64,000 nt of DNA from VXYL01 sp963666465. GTDB taxonomy: Bacteria > Pseudomonadota > Gammaproteobacteria > Pseudomonadales > Azotimanducaceae. Of this stretch, positions 54,518 to 62,450 are shown in pieces. A program made the position numbers and the translations under genes. Where the stretch lies: assembly GCA_963666465.1 (NCBI GenBank), contig OY762824.1:3720001-3784000 (forward strand), in the 5' to 3' direction. The notes under the pieces are model-generated. The model was not told where the DNA came from. It saw only the letters and a program-made list of their open reading frames with translations, and did no database searches. Positions within the stretch are counted from its first letter, which is position 1, and the number at the start of each line of letters is the position of its first letter.

Positions 54518-54798
54518 CGGAGACCTTCAGCAGATGGGACGCGGCCGAAGAATTGCGCACGCCCGAGGATGTGCGCCTGTACCTGGCGGCGTGCGCCGAC
54601 GAGGATCCCGGGGACGGCAGCCTGATCCGGGCGGCGCTGAACGATGTGGCGCGTGCCGGGAACATGGCCGGGCTCGCGCGCGACGCGGGGATGAGCCGCA
54701 AGGGCCTCTACAAGGCGCTGTCCGCCGAAGGCAACCCGTCGTTCGCGACGGTGATGCGGATCACGCGTGCGCTAGGGATGCAGGTTCGGATCGGCTGA
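54514..54798 (+). CDS. HTH-type addiction-module antitoxin
   Basis: 94 residues: RWDAAEELRTPEDVRLYLAA at the N-terminus and a C-terminal helix-turn-helix (GLARDAGMSRKGLYKALS, GNPSFATVMRITRALG). Typical partner of the preceding toxin. ATG 54514 overlaps the toxin stop. Confidence 0.88.
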   Translation: MTETFSRWDAAEELRTPEDVRLYLAACADEDPGDGSLIRAALNDVARAGNMAGLARDAGMSRKGLYKALSAEGNPSFATVMRITRALGMQVRIG

Positions 54799-55198
54799 CG
54801 ACCTGCTTGGGAACTTGCGGAAGTCCTGCGCAGCCAGGCGCCCCGCAGCCCTTGACCAGGTTTCCGGCGACGGGGGACGATGCTGAACGCGATGCGCAAG
54901 TCTGCATTTCCGTGAGTGGGTCGGTGGCGCGGATTCGGTCAAGGCGTGCAAGCGTTCGGTCGTCCCGATAAGGGCGGTAGTTCCTCACCGCTTCCGAGGC
55001 GTTGCGATGGGTCCAGGTTCGATCCTCGGAGAGTAGGAGACGTGGGGCCGCGCGTGATGAGGCCCGTCGGCGGACAGGCTGGTAGGGTAACCGACGAACA
55101 AGCACGAATGGCGTTGCGACTCGCGTTCTTCTCGGGTTGCGCCGCGAGGGAATCGTCCATCTGGGAACGGAAATGCGCAGGATCTTGATGGACCGGGG
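54799..55198. other. 400 bases without a supported gene
   Basis: Reading frames in both directions lack recognisable motifs or ribosome sites. A short GGTTCGATCC stretch near 55017 resembles a tRNA T-loop but no tRNA can be folded around it. Confidence 0.5.
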
Positions 55199-55347
55199 AT
55201 GAACGCGTCGGACTCGAATGTCGATGACGTGTACAAGGTCAATTCGCTCACGCTGTCGACTGACTCGAATGCGGTGGACGGGCATGTGGAGTGGGACCCC
55301 TGCCGGTCCCTGTGGAACGGCGCAATGTTGCTGGGTGCGCTGGCGTT
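55199..55347 (+). pseudogene. 5' fragment of an acyl-CoA desaturase-like gene
   Basis: ATG 55199 opens ~50 residues (MNASDSNVDDVYKV...) that reach HVEWDPCRSLWNGAMLLGAL-ALG, similar to the segment before the first membrane helix in fatty-acid desaturases. At 55348 the sequence passes into repeat families C and D, and no later part of a desaturase (histidine boxes) is seen. Identification rests on a short stretch. Confidence 0.4.
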
Positions 55348-55587
55348 GGGCTCGCATTCGCTCGCGCCTTCGGCCAGGAGCCTGCGCCGTTTTACGGCGC
55401 AGGCTTGCATGGAAGCACGCCCCCGGCGACGGGGGAGTTGCCGGCACTTCCCTGCGCGTCGGCGGTCGGGGACGCTTCCCCGGCTGAAGGCTCCCTGCAT
55501 GGAAGCACGCCCCCGGCGACGGGGGAGTTGCCGGCACTTCCTTGCGCGTCGGCGGTCGGGATGCTTCCCCGGCTGAAGGCTCCTGGA
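55348..55587. repeat. Family C fragment followed by two tandem family D units
   Basis: 55348-55406 is family C in inverse orientation (GGGCTCGCATTCGCTCGCGCC, CAGGAGCCTGCGCCG hairpin). 55407-55496 and 55497-55587 are two ~90-bp copies of family D (GCATGGAAGCACGCCCC ... CTTCCCCGG-CTGAAGGCTCC) about 97% alike. The second ends at the stop of the MFS gene. Confidence 0.85.
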
Positions 55588-56868
55588 TCAGTCAACCTGT
55601 TGCTTGAGGTCCTCTGGTGGGTCACCGTCGCCGGGCGTCGGCACCTTGCTTCCTTGGTGGCGTTTCAGCGTTCTTGCGAGCACGGTGACGGCGGCGAAGG
55701 TGAGGACGCCGGCGAGGGCGAAGGCGGCGCCGGGGAAATGGACCGGGGCGGCGGGGGAGGAGTAGTAGGCGAAGAGCTGCGTCATGACCACCGGGCTGAT
55801 GACGAAGGTGCTGCTTGCGACGCTGCCGAGGAGGCCCTGCAGCTCGCCCTGGGCGTTGGCGGGGATCTGTTCGGACATGATGCCGTTCACCGCCGGCATG
55901 ACGAGGCCGGAGCCGGCGCCGATGACGATCCAGACATACATCCACCAGCCGGTGGGCGAGAGGGCGTAGCCGAAGAAGCTCAGGGCGGACACCGAGAGGC
56001 CGAAATACGCGGCTCGTTCCGCGCCCCACAGCGGGATGATCCTGCGGATGAGGCCACCCTGGACGATCAGCATGCAGATGCCCACCACGCCGAGCGAGAA
56101 GCCCACCTCGCGGGGGCCCCAGCCGTAGCGCTCCATCGTGTAGAAGGCCCAAGTGGCCGGGAGCGAGTCGTGCGCCAGCATGTAGAGGAAGTAGGCGGCC
56201 AGCATTCCCGTCACCACCGGAAACCGGCGCATCTGGAGGTAGGCGCCCACGGGGTTGGCGCGCTCGATCTTGAACGGCCGGCGGTTCTCCGGCGCCAGGG
56301 TTTCGGGCAAGGCGAGAAGGCCAAAGAGGACGTTCAGGAAGGCGAGGCCGGCGGTGACGAAGAAGGGTGTTCGGGGACCGAACTCTCCCAGGAAGCCGCC
56401 GATGACCGGACCGAGCACGAAGCCCGAGCCGAAGGCCGCACCGATCAAGCCGAAGTTCTGCGCCCGCTTCTCCGGCGGGAAGAGGTCGGCGATGTAGGCA
56501 TTGGCGATGCCGAAGCTGCTCGCCGACATGCCGGCGACGATGCGGCCCAGGAACAGCCAGCCCACCGTGGGCGCGAAGCCCATGACGAGGTAGTCGAGGC
56601 TGAAGATGGCGAGCGACGCCAGCAGGATTGGCCGACGCCCGAAGCGATCCGACAGGTTCCCCACCACCGGCGAGAAGACGAACTGCATCAAGGCATAGGC
56701 GAACGCCAGCCAGCCGCCGTAGCGAGCGGCTTCGTGCAACGGCTCGCCGCTGACGTCGACGATCAACTCCGGCAGCACCGGCAACACGATGCCGAAACCG
56801 ATGGAGTTCAGCAGCACCGTGACGAAGATGAACGCGAGAGCGCGATTGACGCTGGCTGGCTTGGACAC
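55588..56868 (-). CDS. MFS efflux transporter, Tet/TCR type
   Basis: 426 residues, 12 helices. N-terminal TVLLNSIGFGIVLPVLPELI and motif A GNLSDRFGRRPILLAS are those of the TetA-like drug:H+ antiporters; motif C-like GAAFGSGFVLGPVIGGFLG follows in helix 5. Substrate cannot be assigned; tetracycline resistance should not be assumed. The last 20 residues are polar. Confidence 0.85.
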   Translation of the reverse strand: MSKPASVNRALAFIFVTVLLNSIGFGIVLPVLPELIVDVSGEPLHEAARYGGWLAFAYALMQFVFSPVVGNLSDRFGRRPILLASLAIFSLDYLVMGFAPTVGWLFLGRIVAGMSASSFGIANAYIADLFPPEKRAQNFGLIGAAFGSGFVLGPVIGGFLGEFGPRTPFFVTAGLAFLNVLFGLLALPETLAPENRRPFKIERANPVGAYLQMRRFPVVTGMLAAYFLYMLAHDSLPATWAFYTMERYGWGPREVGFSLGVVGICMLIVQGGLIRRIIPLWGAERAAYFGLSVSALSFFGYALSPTGWWMYVWIVIGAGSGLVMPAVNGIMSEQIPANAQGELQGLLGSVASSTFVISPVVMTQLFAYYSSPAAPVHFPGAAFALAGVLTFAAVTVLARTLKRHQGSKVPTPGDGDPPEDLKQQVD

Positions 56869-56955
56869 GCGAGACTTGAGAGGCCGTGAGGAAGCGCAGC
56901 ATAGCAGTGCGCTGTTGGCGTGCGTCCTGCCGCTCTAATGTACCGTCTCTTGGTA

Positions 56956-57193
56956 GTGTCTCACTTTGAATTTGCCTGACGCGGCGCATGGCCGTTCGCA
57001 ACCGGCGACTGCGTCGATTTGCCTGCCGGACCACTCTCCATAGGAAGATTAGGGAGGGCGTCCCGCCCTCCATGCGCGCCGTCAGGCGCGTCCTCCCTGC
57101 ACATGCCGCGAGCGCCTTGCGCGGCGCGAGGGAGGGCGGGACGCCCTCCCTCGGAGGACGGTGCCAGACACTGCACAAGCCAAAGTGAGACAC
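56956..57193 (+). repeat. Family B element with TA duplication (reference copy)
   Basis: 238 bp with exact 13-bp inverted ends GTGTCTCACTTTG / CAAAGTGAGACAC, and TA on both sides (56954-56955, 57194-57195). The interior is uninterrupted (AATTTGCCTGACG-CGGCGCATGG) and shows where family A inserted in the copy at 12062. TA duplication and end sequence point to an IS630/Tc1-mariner-type transposase. Confidence 0.9.
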
Positions 57194-57209
57194 TACCCAC
57201 TGGCCGAAA

Positions 57210-57671
57210 CTAGTTCCGTTTGCGAAACAGGACGACAGAAGCGAAATGCCTGCGTTCAAGCCGACCTGCCCTCTCGAAGTCACGCAGCACGTCCTGGGCG
57301 GTGTCGATGAGACGCACCACTTCACTCTTGTGGAACTCGGCGGTCGGATCGTAGTCGGCCATGTGGCGCATGTCCTGGAGCGCAATGAAAAGGCTGGCGA
57401 AATCCCGGATCTGAACTGGAAAGGAGCGCACCTCCGACCCGAGGCAGGCTTCCCGCGCCCGCCCGTGGTTCAAGGCCCGATAGATGCGCACCCAACCTGG
57501 TCGCCCGCGCCTGTTCCGATTGAACAGTTCGTCCGCGCAGCATTCTGCCATCCCATGGAACACGGCGTAATACACGGTGCTCACCGCACGGCGGAGGTCC
57601 GTCTCAAGCGGTCTGCCAGGGCCGGACGGGACGAGGTTGGCTGCCGACGTCAGAAAGTCTGACGCCCTCAA
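57210..57671 (-). CDS. HEPN-like protein, possible toxin of a two-gene module
   Basis: 153 residues, all-helical. RAVSTVYYAVFHGMAECCADEL and, near residue 115, LQDMRHMADYDPTAEF resemble HEPN proteins (helix with R...ADY). HEPN proteins are often RNases of defence or toxin-antitoxin systems. The start is TTG 57671 (M-RASDFLTSAANLV), preceded by AGGAGGT and overlapping the previous stop codon. No known family name. Confidence 0.5.
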   Translation of the reverse strand: MRASDFLTSAANLVPSGPGRPLETDLRRAVSTVYYAVFHGMAECCADELFNRNRRGRPGWVRIYRALNHGRAREACLGSEVRSFPVQIRDFASLFIALQDMRHMADYDPTAEFHKSEVVRLIDTAQDVLRDFERAGRLERRHFASVVLFRKRN

Positions 57672-57970
57672 GTCACCTCCTCTAGGTCGGATTTGGCGAC
57701 AAGGCGCAAGTTCGGTGCCGCTTCCAGGCCCATGTCCCATAGCATGTCCTGAATGCGCGTGTCGAGACTCGGCTTCGTGGGGGGAGAGAGATCGGTCACA
57801 TCCCCGTCGTAAATCCCCCAAATGTCCATCATGTCATCCCCGTACCAAGAGGTGCGGGGTTCCACCCAGAAGTCCGTAAAGACCACGCCAGGGTGCGCGA
57901 GGACAACCGCATTCTTGATGGTGGCTTCGACCTTCCGCAGGTTGTCGTTCGTTGAAGTGGGTCGTTCCAT
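57668..57970 (-). CDS. Small protein encoded with the HEPN-like gene
   Basis: 100 residues: NLRKVEATIKNAVVLAHPGV, DFWVEPRTSWYGDDMMDIWG and TRIQDMLWDMGLEAAPNLRL. Not recognised. It precedes and overlaps the HEPN-like gene by 4 bases, so the two are co-translated; by position it could be the antitoxin or regulator. ATG 57970 is assumed. Confidence 0.45.
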   Translation of the reverse strand: MERPTSTNDNLRKVEATIKNAVVLAHPGVVFTDFWVEPRTSWYGDDMMDIWGIYDGDVTDLSPPTKPSLDTRIQDMLWDMGLEAAPNLRLVAKSDLEEVT

Positions 57971-58071
57971 GTTGGCGGACCGTTGCATGGCGGTTTGCTT
58001 CGCGCGGATTGTACGCCGCACGTCGGATCCCGGCCAACTTTCCGACGCATGAACATGCGCCGCAGGTTACG

Positions 58072-58824
58072 ATGCGCCCGATGAATGCACAGACAGGGCC
58101 CGTCTCCAACATCGATCCAGAGGCGATGAAGGCGCATTACGAGTGCGAGATTGAGGCGGCGGCCGGCTTCGGGCGCGGCGACGATCGGCATTCGCATCGG
58201 ACGTTTCGGGCCATGCTGAAGGCGTCACGACGGCTGCCTGCGCGGTCGCTGGCAGGCGACGACGGCGTGTGGCTCTGGTCGGATTTGCATCTGGGGCATG
58301 GAAACATCATTCGCTACACGGAGCGACCGTTCGAAGACGTGGCGGCCATGAATGCCACGCTGTATCGCAACTGGGAAGAGACTGTGGGGGAGGCCGATAC
58401 GCTGGTGTTCGTGGGTGACCTTGCCATGCGCGATGCGGTGAGCGAGGGCACTTGGCAGCGCATTCGTGACGGTCGGGGTGCGTGCAAGCGGCTGGTCTTC
58501 GGCAACCACGACCTGACTGGCGGTGGCGACCTGCGAGTCGATGGGTTCGATGACATCTGCTCCGTGCTCTGCATCGATGGGGACCCGCCGCTCGTGTGTA
58601 CGCACCTGCCGCTCAAGCAGGTGCCGGCGGGTTGCGTGAATGTCCATGGGCATACGCACAACGAACTGCCCAGGGAGACGCGGCATGTCAACGTCTCGGT
58701 GGAGCAGATCGAGTATCGACCGGTTGCTGCTTCGCGCTTGCGGAGCCTGGCGCGGGAGCTTTTGGCGGGGCGGGTTCCGCTGGGGAACACCACGCTGGAA
58801 CGGCTGGCGGCTGCCGGGGCTTGA
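58072..58824 (+). CDS. Calcineurin-like phosphoesterase
   Basis: 250 residues. Metal-binding motifs LWSDLHLGHGNII, FVGDLAM, FGNHDL and VHGHTH give the full metallophosphoesterase set. The first 60 residues are an extra helical part. The small class often acts on nucleotides or RNA ends; substrate unknown. ATG 58072 or 58081. Confidence 0.82.
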   Translation: MRPMNAQTGPVSNIDPEAMKAHYECEIEAAAGFGRGDDRHSHRTFRAMLKASRRLPARSLAGDDGVWLWSDLHLGHGNIIRYTERPFEDVAAMNATLYRNWEETVGEADTLVFVGDLAMRDAVSEGTWQRIRDGRGACKRLVFGNHDLTGGGDLRVDGFDDICSVLCIDGDPPLVCTHLPLKQVPAGCVNVHGHTHNELPRETRHVNVSVEQIEYRPVAASRLRSLARELLAGRVPLGNTTLERLAAAGA

Positions 58825-58981
58825 GGAGCTCTGGTTCGTCTGGCAGGCGCCGCTGCTCGAGGCTGTGTTCTCCGGAGGGAGGCCGTCTCGCCCTCCCTCG
58901 CCGCCGAGAGGCGCAAGAAGCTCCGCACGGTGGAGGGCAGGTCCCGCCTCCGGAGAGATCAGGGGCTCGAGGAGGTTCCGT

Positions 58982-60820
58982 TCACTCCACCGTCACGGAT
59001 TTCGCCAGGTTGCGGGGGCGGTCGGCGTCGGTGCCCTTCAGGACGGCGGTGTGGTAGGCGAGGAGTTGGAGGGGGATGGTGTACACGATGGGGGCGAGGA
59101 GCTCGTGGACTCGGGGGACTTCCACCACCGTCACGCCGTTGCCTTCGATGATGCCGGAGTCGGCGTCGGCGAAGACGTAGAGGCGGCCGCTGCGGGAGCG
59201 CACCTCTTCCAGGTTCGAGCGGACCTTTTCGACCAGTTCGTTGCCCGGGGCGACCGCCACCACCGGCATGTCGTCGTCCACCAGCGCCAGGGGGCCGTGC
59301 TTCAGCTCGCCGGCGGGGTAACCCTCCGCATGAATGTACGAGATTTCCTTGAGCTTCAGCGCGCCCTCCAGGGCGACCGGGTATTGGTGGCCGCGCCCCA
59401 GGAACAGAGCGTGGTGGCAGTCCATGAACTGCTCGGCCAGCCGGCGGATGCGTGGTTCCAGGGCAAGCGCCTGCTCGACCACCGCCGGCAGGTCGCGCAA
59501 CGCCGCCACCAGTTCCGCCTCGCGTTCGGGAGTGAGACCGTTGCGGCGGCCGAGCAGGATGGTGAGCAGCATCAGGGCCACGAATTGCGCCGTGGTGGCC
59601 TTGGTGGACGCCACCGCCACCTCCGTGCCGGCGTGCAGCATCAGCGCGAGTTCCGATTCGCGCACCAGCGAACTCACGGGCACGTTGCAGAGCGTGAGGC
59701 TGTGGTCGAAGCCAGCCTCCTTGGCGATGCGAAGTGCGGCCAACGTGTCGGCGGTTTCGCCGGACTGCGAGATGGTGACGAACAGGCTCCCTTCCGGGAC
59801 GACGAACTTGCGGTAGCGGAACTCCGAGGCGATCTCGACGTTGCAGGGGATGCCGGCCAGTTCCTCGATCCAGTAGCGGGCAACGCAGCCGGTGTAGTAC
59901 GACGTGCCGCAGGCGGCGATGGTGATGGCGCGGGTTTCGTCCAGCACCTCGCTTGCATTCACGCCGAAGGCTGGCTCCAGCACGCGGGTGCGGCCGACCC
60001 GGCCTTCGAGGGCGTCGCGCACGGTTTGCGGCTGCTCGTGGATTTCCTTGTGCATGTAGTGGCGGTAATTGCCGCGGTCGGCATCGCCCGTGTCGGTGGT
60101 GACGCGAAGGGTGGAGCGGACCGCAGCTTCGTCGCCCACGTCCCAGATGGTGATTCCTTCGGCGGTGAGCTCGACCAGATCGCCTTCTTCCAGAATGATG
60201 AAGCGGTCTGTGACGGGGCGGAGTGCCGGCACGTCCGAGGCGATGAAGTTCTCGCCGATGCCGAGGCCCACCACCAAGGGGCTGCCCACGCGCATGGCGA
60301 CGATGCGGCTTGGGTCGGCGGCGGAAATCACCGCTAGTGCGAATGCGCCCTCAAGTCGGCGGGCTGCCTCGCGCACCGCATCGCGCAGCTCCATGTCTCG
60401 GTGGCCTTGCAGACAGTCGTCCACCAGATGGGCGATCACTTCGGAGTCGGTGTCCGACTCGAACCGACAGCCCTTGGCCTTCAGCTCTTCGCGCAGACGT
60501 TCGTAGTTCTCGATGATGCCGTTGTGGACCAGCGCAATGCGACCGCCGCCGGCGACGTGAGGATGGGCGTTGCTGACCGCCGGGACGCCGTGGGTGGCCC
60601 AGCGGGTGTGGGCGATGCCGGTGACACCGGCAAGCGGTGCGGCCATGAGGGCATCGTCGAGTTCCTGCACGTTGCCGACCGTTCGCCGCCGTTCGATGCC
60701 GTTTTCACCGACGATCGCCATGCCGGCCGAGTCGTAGCCGCGATACTCAAGCCGATGCAGCCCGGCAAGGAGAATCGCCTGTGCCTGACGGCTGGTGACG
60801 GCGCCAACTATCCCGCACAT
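58982..60820 (-). CDS. glmS: Glucosamine-6-phosphate synthase
   Basis: Makes glucosamine-6-phosphate from fructose-6-phosphate and glutamine, entry to peptidoglycan and LPS sugars. 612 residues: catalytic Cys at position 2 (MCGIVGAV), glutaminase domain (1-240), two SIS domains (FVTISQSGETADT; LEGALKLKEISYIHAEGYPA) and C-terminal DRPRNLAKSVTVE. It is preceded by glmU on the same strand, 52 bases apart. Confidence 0.98.
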   Translation of the reverse strand: MCGIVGAVTSRQAQAILLAGLHRLEYRGYDSAGMAIVGENGIERRRTVGNVQELDDALMAAPLAGVTGIAHTRWATHGVPAVSNAHPHVAGGGRIALVHNGIIENYERLREELKAKGCRFESDTDSEVIAHLVDDCLQGHRDMELRDAVREAARRLEGAFALAVISAADPSRIVAMRVGSPLVVGLGIGENFIASDVPALRPVTDRFIILEEGDLVELTAEGITIWDVGDEAAVRSTLRVTTDTGDADRGNYRHYMHKEIHEQPQTVRDALEGRVGRTRVLEPAFGVNASEVLDETRAITIAACGTSYYTGCVARYWIEELAGIPCNVEIASEFRYRKFVVPEGSLFVTISQSGETADTLAALRIAKEAGFDHSLTLCNVPVSSLVRESELALMLHAGTEVAVASTKATTAQFVALMLLTILLGRRNGLTPEREAELVAALRDLPAVVEQALALEPRIRRLAEQFMDCHHALFLGRGHQYPVALEGALKLKEISYIHAEGYPAGELKHGPLALVDDDMPVVAVAPGNELVEKVRSNLEEVRSRSGRLYVFADADSGIIEGNGVTVVEVPRVHELLAPIVYTIPLQLLAYHTAVLKGTDADRPRNLAKSVTVE

Positions 60821-60872
60821 GGCAAGTCCAAGGCGGTGGAGGGGAAGTGCAAGTCCGTGGAGGGCTCGTTCG

Positions 60873-62264
60873 TCACGCCTGCTTCTTCCGCGCCTTGCGT
60901 TTGGCCGGAGGGGACCAGCCCGGAATGTTGCGCTGACGGGCCCGGCCGACGGCTAGACCTGCCTTGGGAACGCGAGTCGTGACGGTCGAGCCGGCGGCGA
61001 CGTATGCCTCGTCCTCGATGGTGAGGGGGGCCACCAATGTCGAGTTGGTGCCGATGAACACGCCTTCCCCCACTTCCGTCTGGTGCTTGTCCACGCCGTC
61101 GTAGTTGCAGGTGATTGCACCGGCGCCGACGTTGCTCCCCTTGCCGATCGCCGCGTCGCCCAGATAGGCGAGGTGGCTTGCCTTCACGCCGTCGCCCAAG
61201 CGAGCCTTCTTTGTCTCCACAAAGTTGCCGATGCGAACCGATTCGCCGAGTTCCGTGCCTGGACGCAAGCGGGCGAAGGGGCCGACTTCCGAGCGACGGC
61301 CGATCACGGCGCCGTCGATGACACTGTGGGGCTTGATGTGGGCGCCGTCGCCGATGGTGGCATCCCGGACCACGCAGCCTGCCGCCACCGTAACGTCGTC
61401 ACCGAGGGTGACTTCTCCCGCGAAGACGACGTTGATGTCGATGAAGCAGTCCTGCCCGGCGGAGAGACGGCCACGGATGTCCAATCGAGCTGGGTCCGCG
61501 ATGGTGGTGCCGCCGGCCATCAATCGCTCCGCCTGCGCCCGCTGCCACTGCCGTTCCGCTTGTGCCAATTGCCGGCGGTCGTTGACACCGAGGGCTTCCG
61601 CGGCGCCGCCCTCGACTGCATGCACGCCCACGTCGCGGCCCGCGGCAAGGCCCACCACATCGGTGAGGTAGTACTCGCCCTGGGCGTTGTCGGCGCGCAC
61701 CTGGCCGAGCAGTTCGTCCAGCAGGGCCGCGGGTGCGGCGAGGATGCCGGTGTTGATTTCCCGTATCTCGGCCTGTTCGGCAGTAGCGTCGCGTTCCTCA
61801 ACGATGCCGGTGACCTGCCCATCCGCCGAGCGTTCGATGCGACCGAGGCCGGCGGGGTCCTCCACGTGCGCCGTGACCAACGTCAGGCCGGAGCGGACAC
61901 CAGCCACGCACTGCTCGAGCACCTCCGCCCGAACCAGCGGCACATCGCCGGCGAGCACGAGCACCGTGGCGTCGTCGGCAACTTCCGACAATGCCTGCAT
62001 CACCGCGTGCCCCGAGCCCTTGCGTTCGCTCTGCAAAGTCCAGTGGATGTCGGTTCGAGACGAAAACGCGGCCCGCACGGCCTCGGCCCCTTCGCCAACC
62101 ACCACCCGCAAGCACGCCGGCTGCAAGGCGCCGGCGGCATCGAGCACATGATCGAGCAACGGCCGACCACCGACGCAATGCAGCACCTTCGGCAGCTTCG
62201 AGCGCATCCGCGTGCCAGCGCCAGCCGCCAACACGATCACTTCCAGGGACGAATTCCGCTCCAT
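60873..62264 (-). CDS. glmU: Bifunctional UDP-GlcNAc pyrophosphorylase / GlcN-1-P acetyltransferase
   Basis: Last two steps to UDP-GlcNAc. 463 residues: N-terminal uridyltransferase with LAAGAGTRMRSKLPKVLH, C-terminal left-handed beta-helix acetyltransferase (hexapeptide repeats; LGDGVKASHLAYLGDAAIG; CNYDGVDKH). glmU-glmS are in the usual order. ATG 62264. Confidence 0.98.
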   Translation of the reverse strand: MERNSSLEVIVLAAGAGTRMRSKLPKVLHCVGGRPLLDHVLDAAGALQPACLRVVVGEGAEAVRAAFSSRTDIHWTLQSERKGSGHAVMQALSEVADDATVLVLAGDVPLVRAEVLEQCVAGVRSGLTLVTAHVEDPAGLGRIERSADGQVTGIVEERDATAEQAEIREINTGILAAPAALLDELLGQVRADNAQGEYYLTDVVGLAAGRDVGVHAVEGGAAEALGVNDRRQLAQAERQWQRAQAERLMAGGTTIADPARLDIRGRLSAGQDCFIDINVVFAGEVTLGDDVTVAAGCVVRDATIGDGAHIKPHSVIDGAVIGRRSEVGPFARLRPGTELGESVRIGNFVETKKARLGDGVKASHLAYLGDAAIGKGSNVGAGAITCNYDGVDKHQTEVGEGVFIGTNSTLVAPLTIEDEAYVAAGSTVTTRVPKAGLAVGRARQRNIPGWSPPAKRKARKKQA

Positions 62265-62274
62265 GCGTCTCGTG

Positions 62275-62321
62275 GGCTCGGTGGGGGTTCAGGGGCGACT
62301 ATAGGAGCCGCACTGTAACCG
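62275..62321 (+). repeat. Left copy of a ~47-bp direct repeat flanking the ATPase gene
   Basis: GGCTCGGTGGGGGTTCAGGG followed by GCGACTATAGGAGCCGCACTG. It matches 63631-63678 in most positions and lies just upstream of glmU. Confidence 0.7.
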
Positions 62322-62416
62322 GATGTTTCCGCATCGCGTCGTGTTTGCGGAAAGGCCCTTGTTTGCGGAAAGGAAAGCCGGCGGTTCGACATGGCCGGAA
62401 CAGCCCCAATGGTGCA

Positions 62417-62438
62417 AAATAGAAATCCATTTCTATTT
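62417..62438. promoter_or_regulatory. AT-rich palindrome upstream of the ATPase gene
   Basis: A perfect 10-base half-site (AAATAGAAAT) and its exact complement (ATTTCTATTT) around a CC centre, ending 12 bases before the ATG at 62451. The AT content is far below the GC level around it, and two copies of GTTTGCGGAAAG lie 60-80 bases upstream. It is likely an operator or a transcription start region. Confidence 0.55.
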
Positions 62439-62450
62439 GTACAAAGCCGC

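Noticed and set aside
55005..55032. tRNA-like T-loop (GGTTCGATCC)
   Set aside because: Only 4 of 5 T-stem pairs, no matching acceptor stem or anticodon arm around it.
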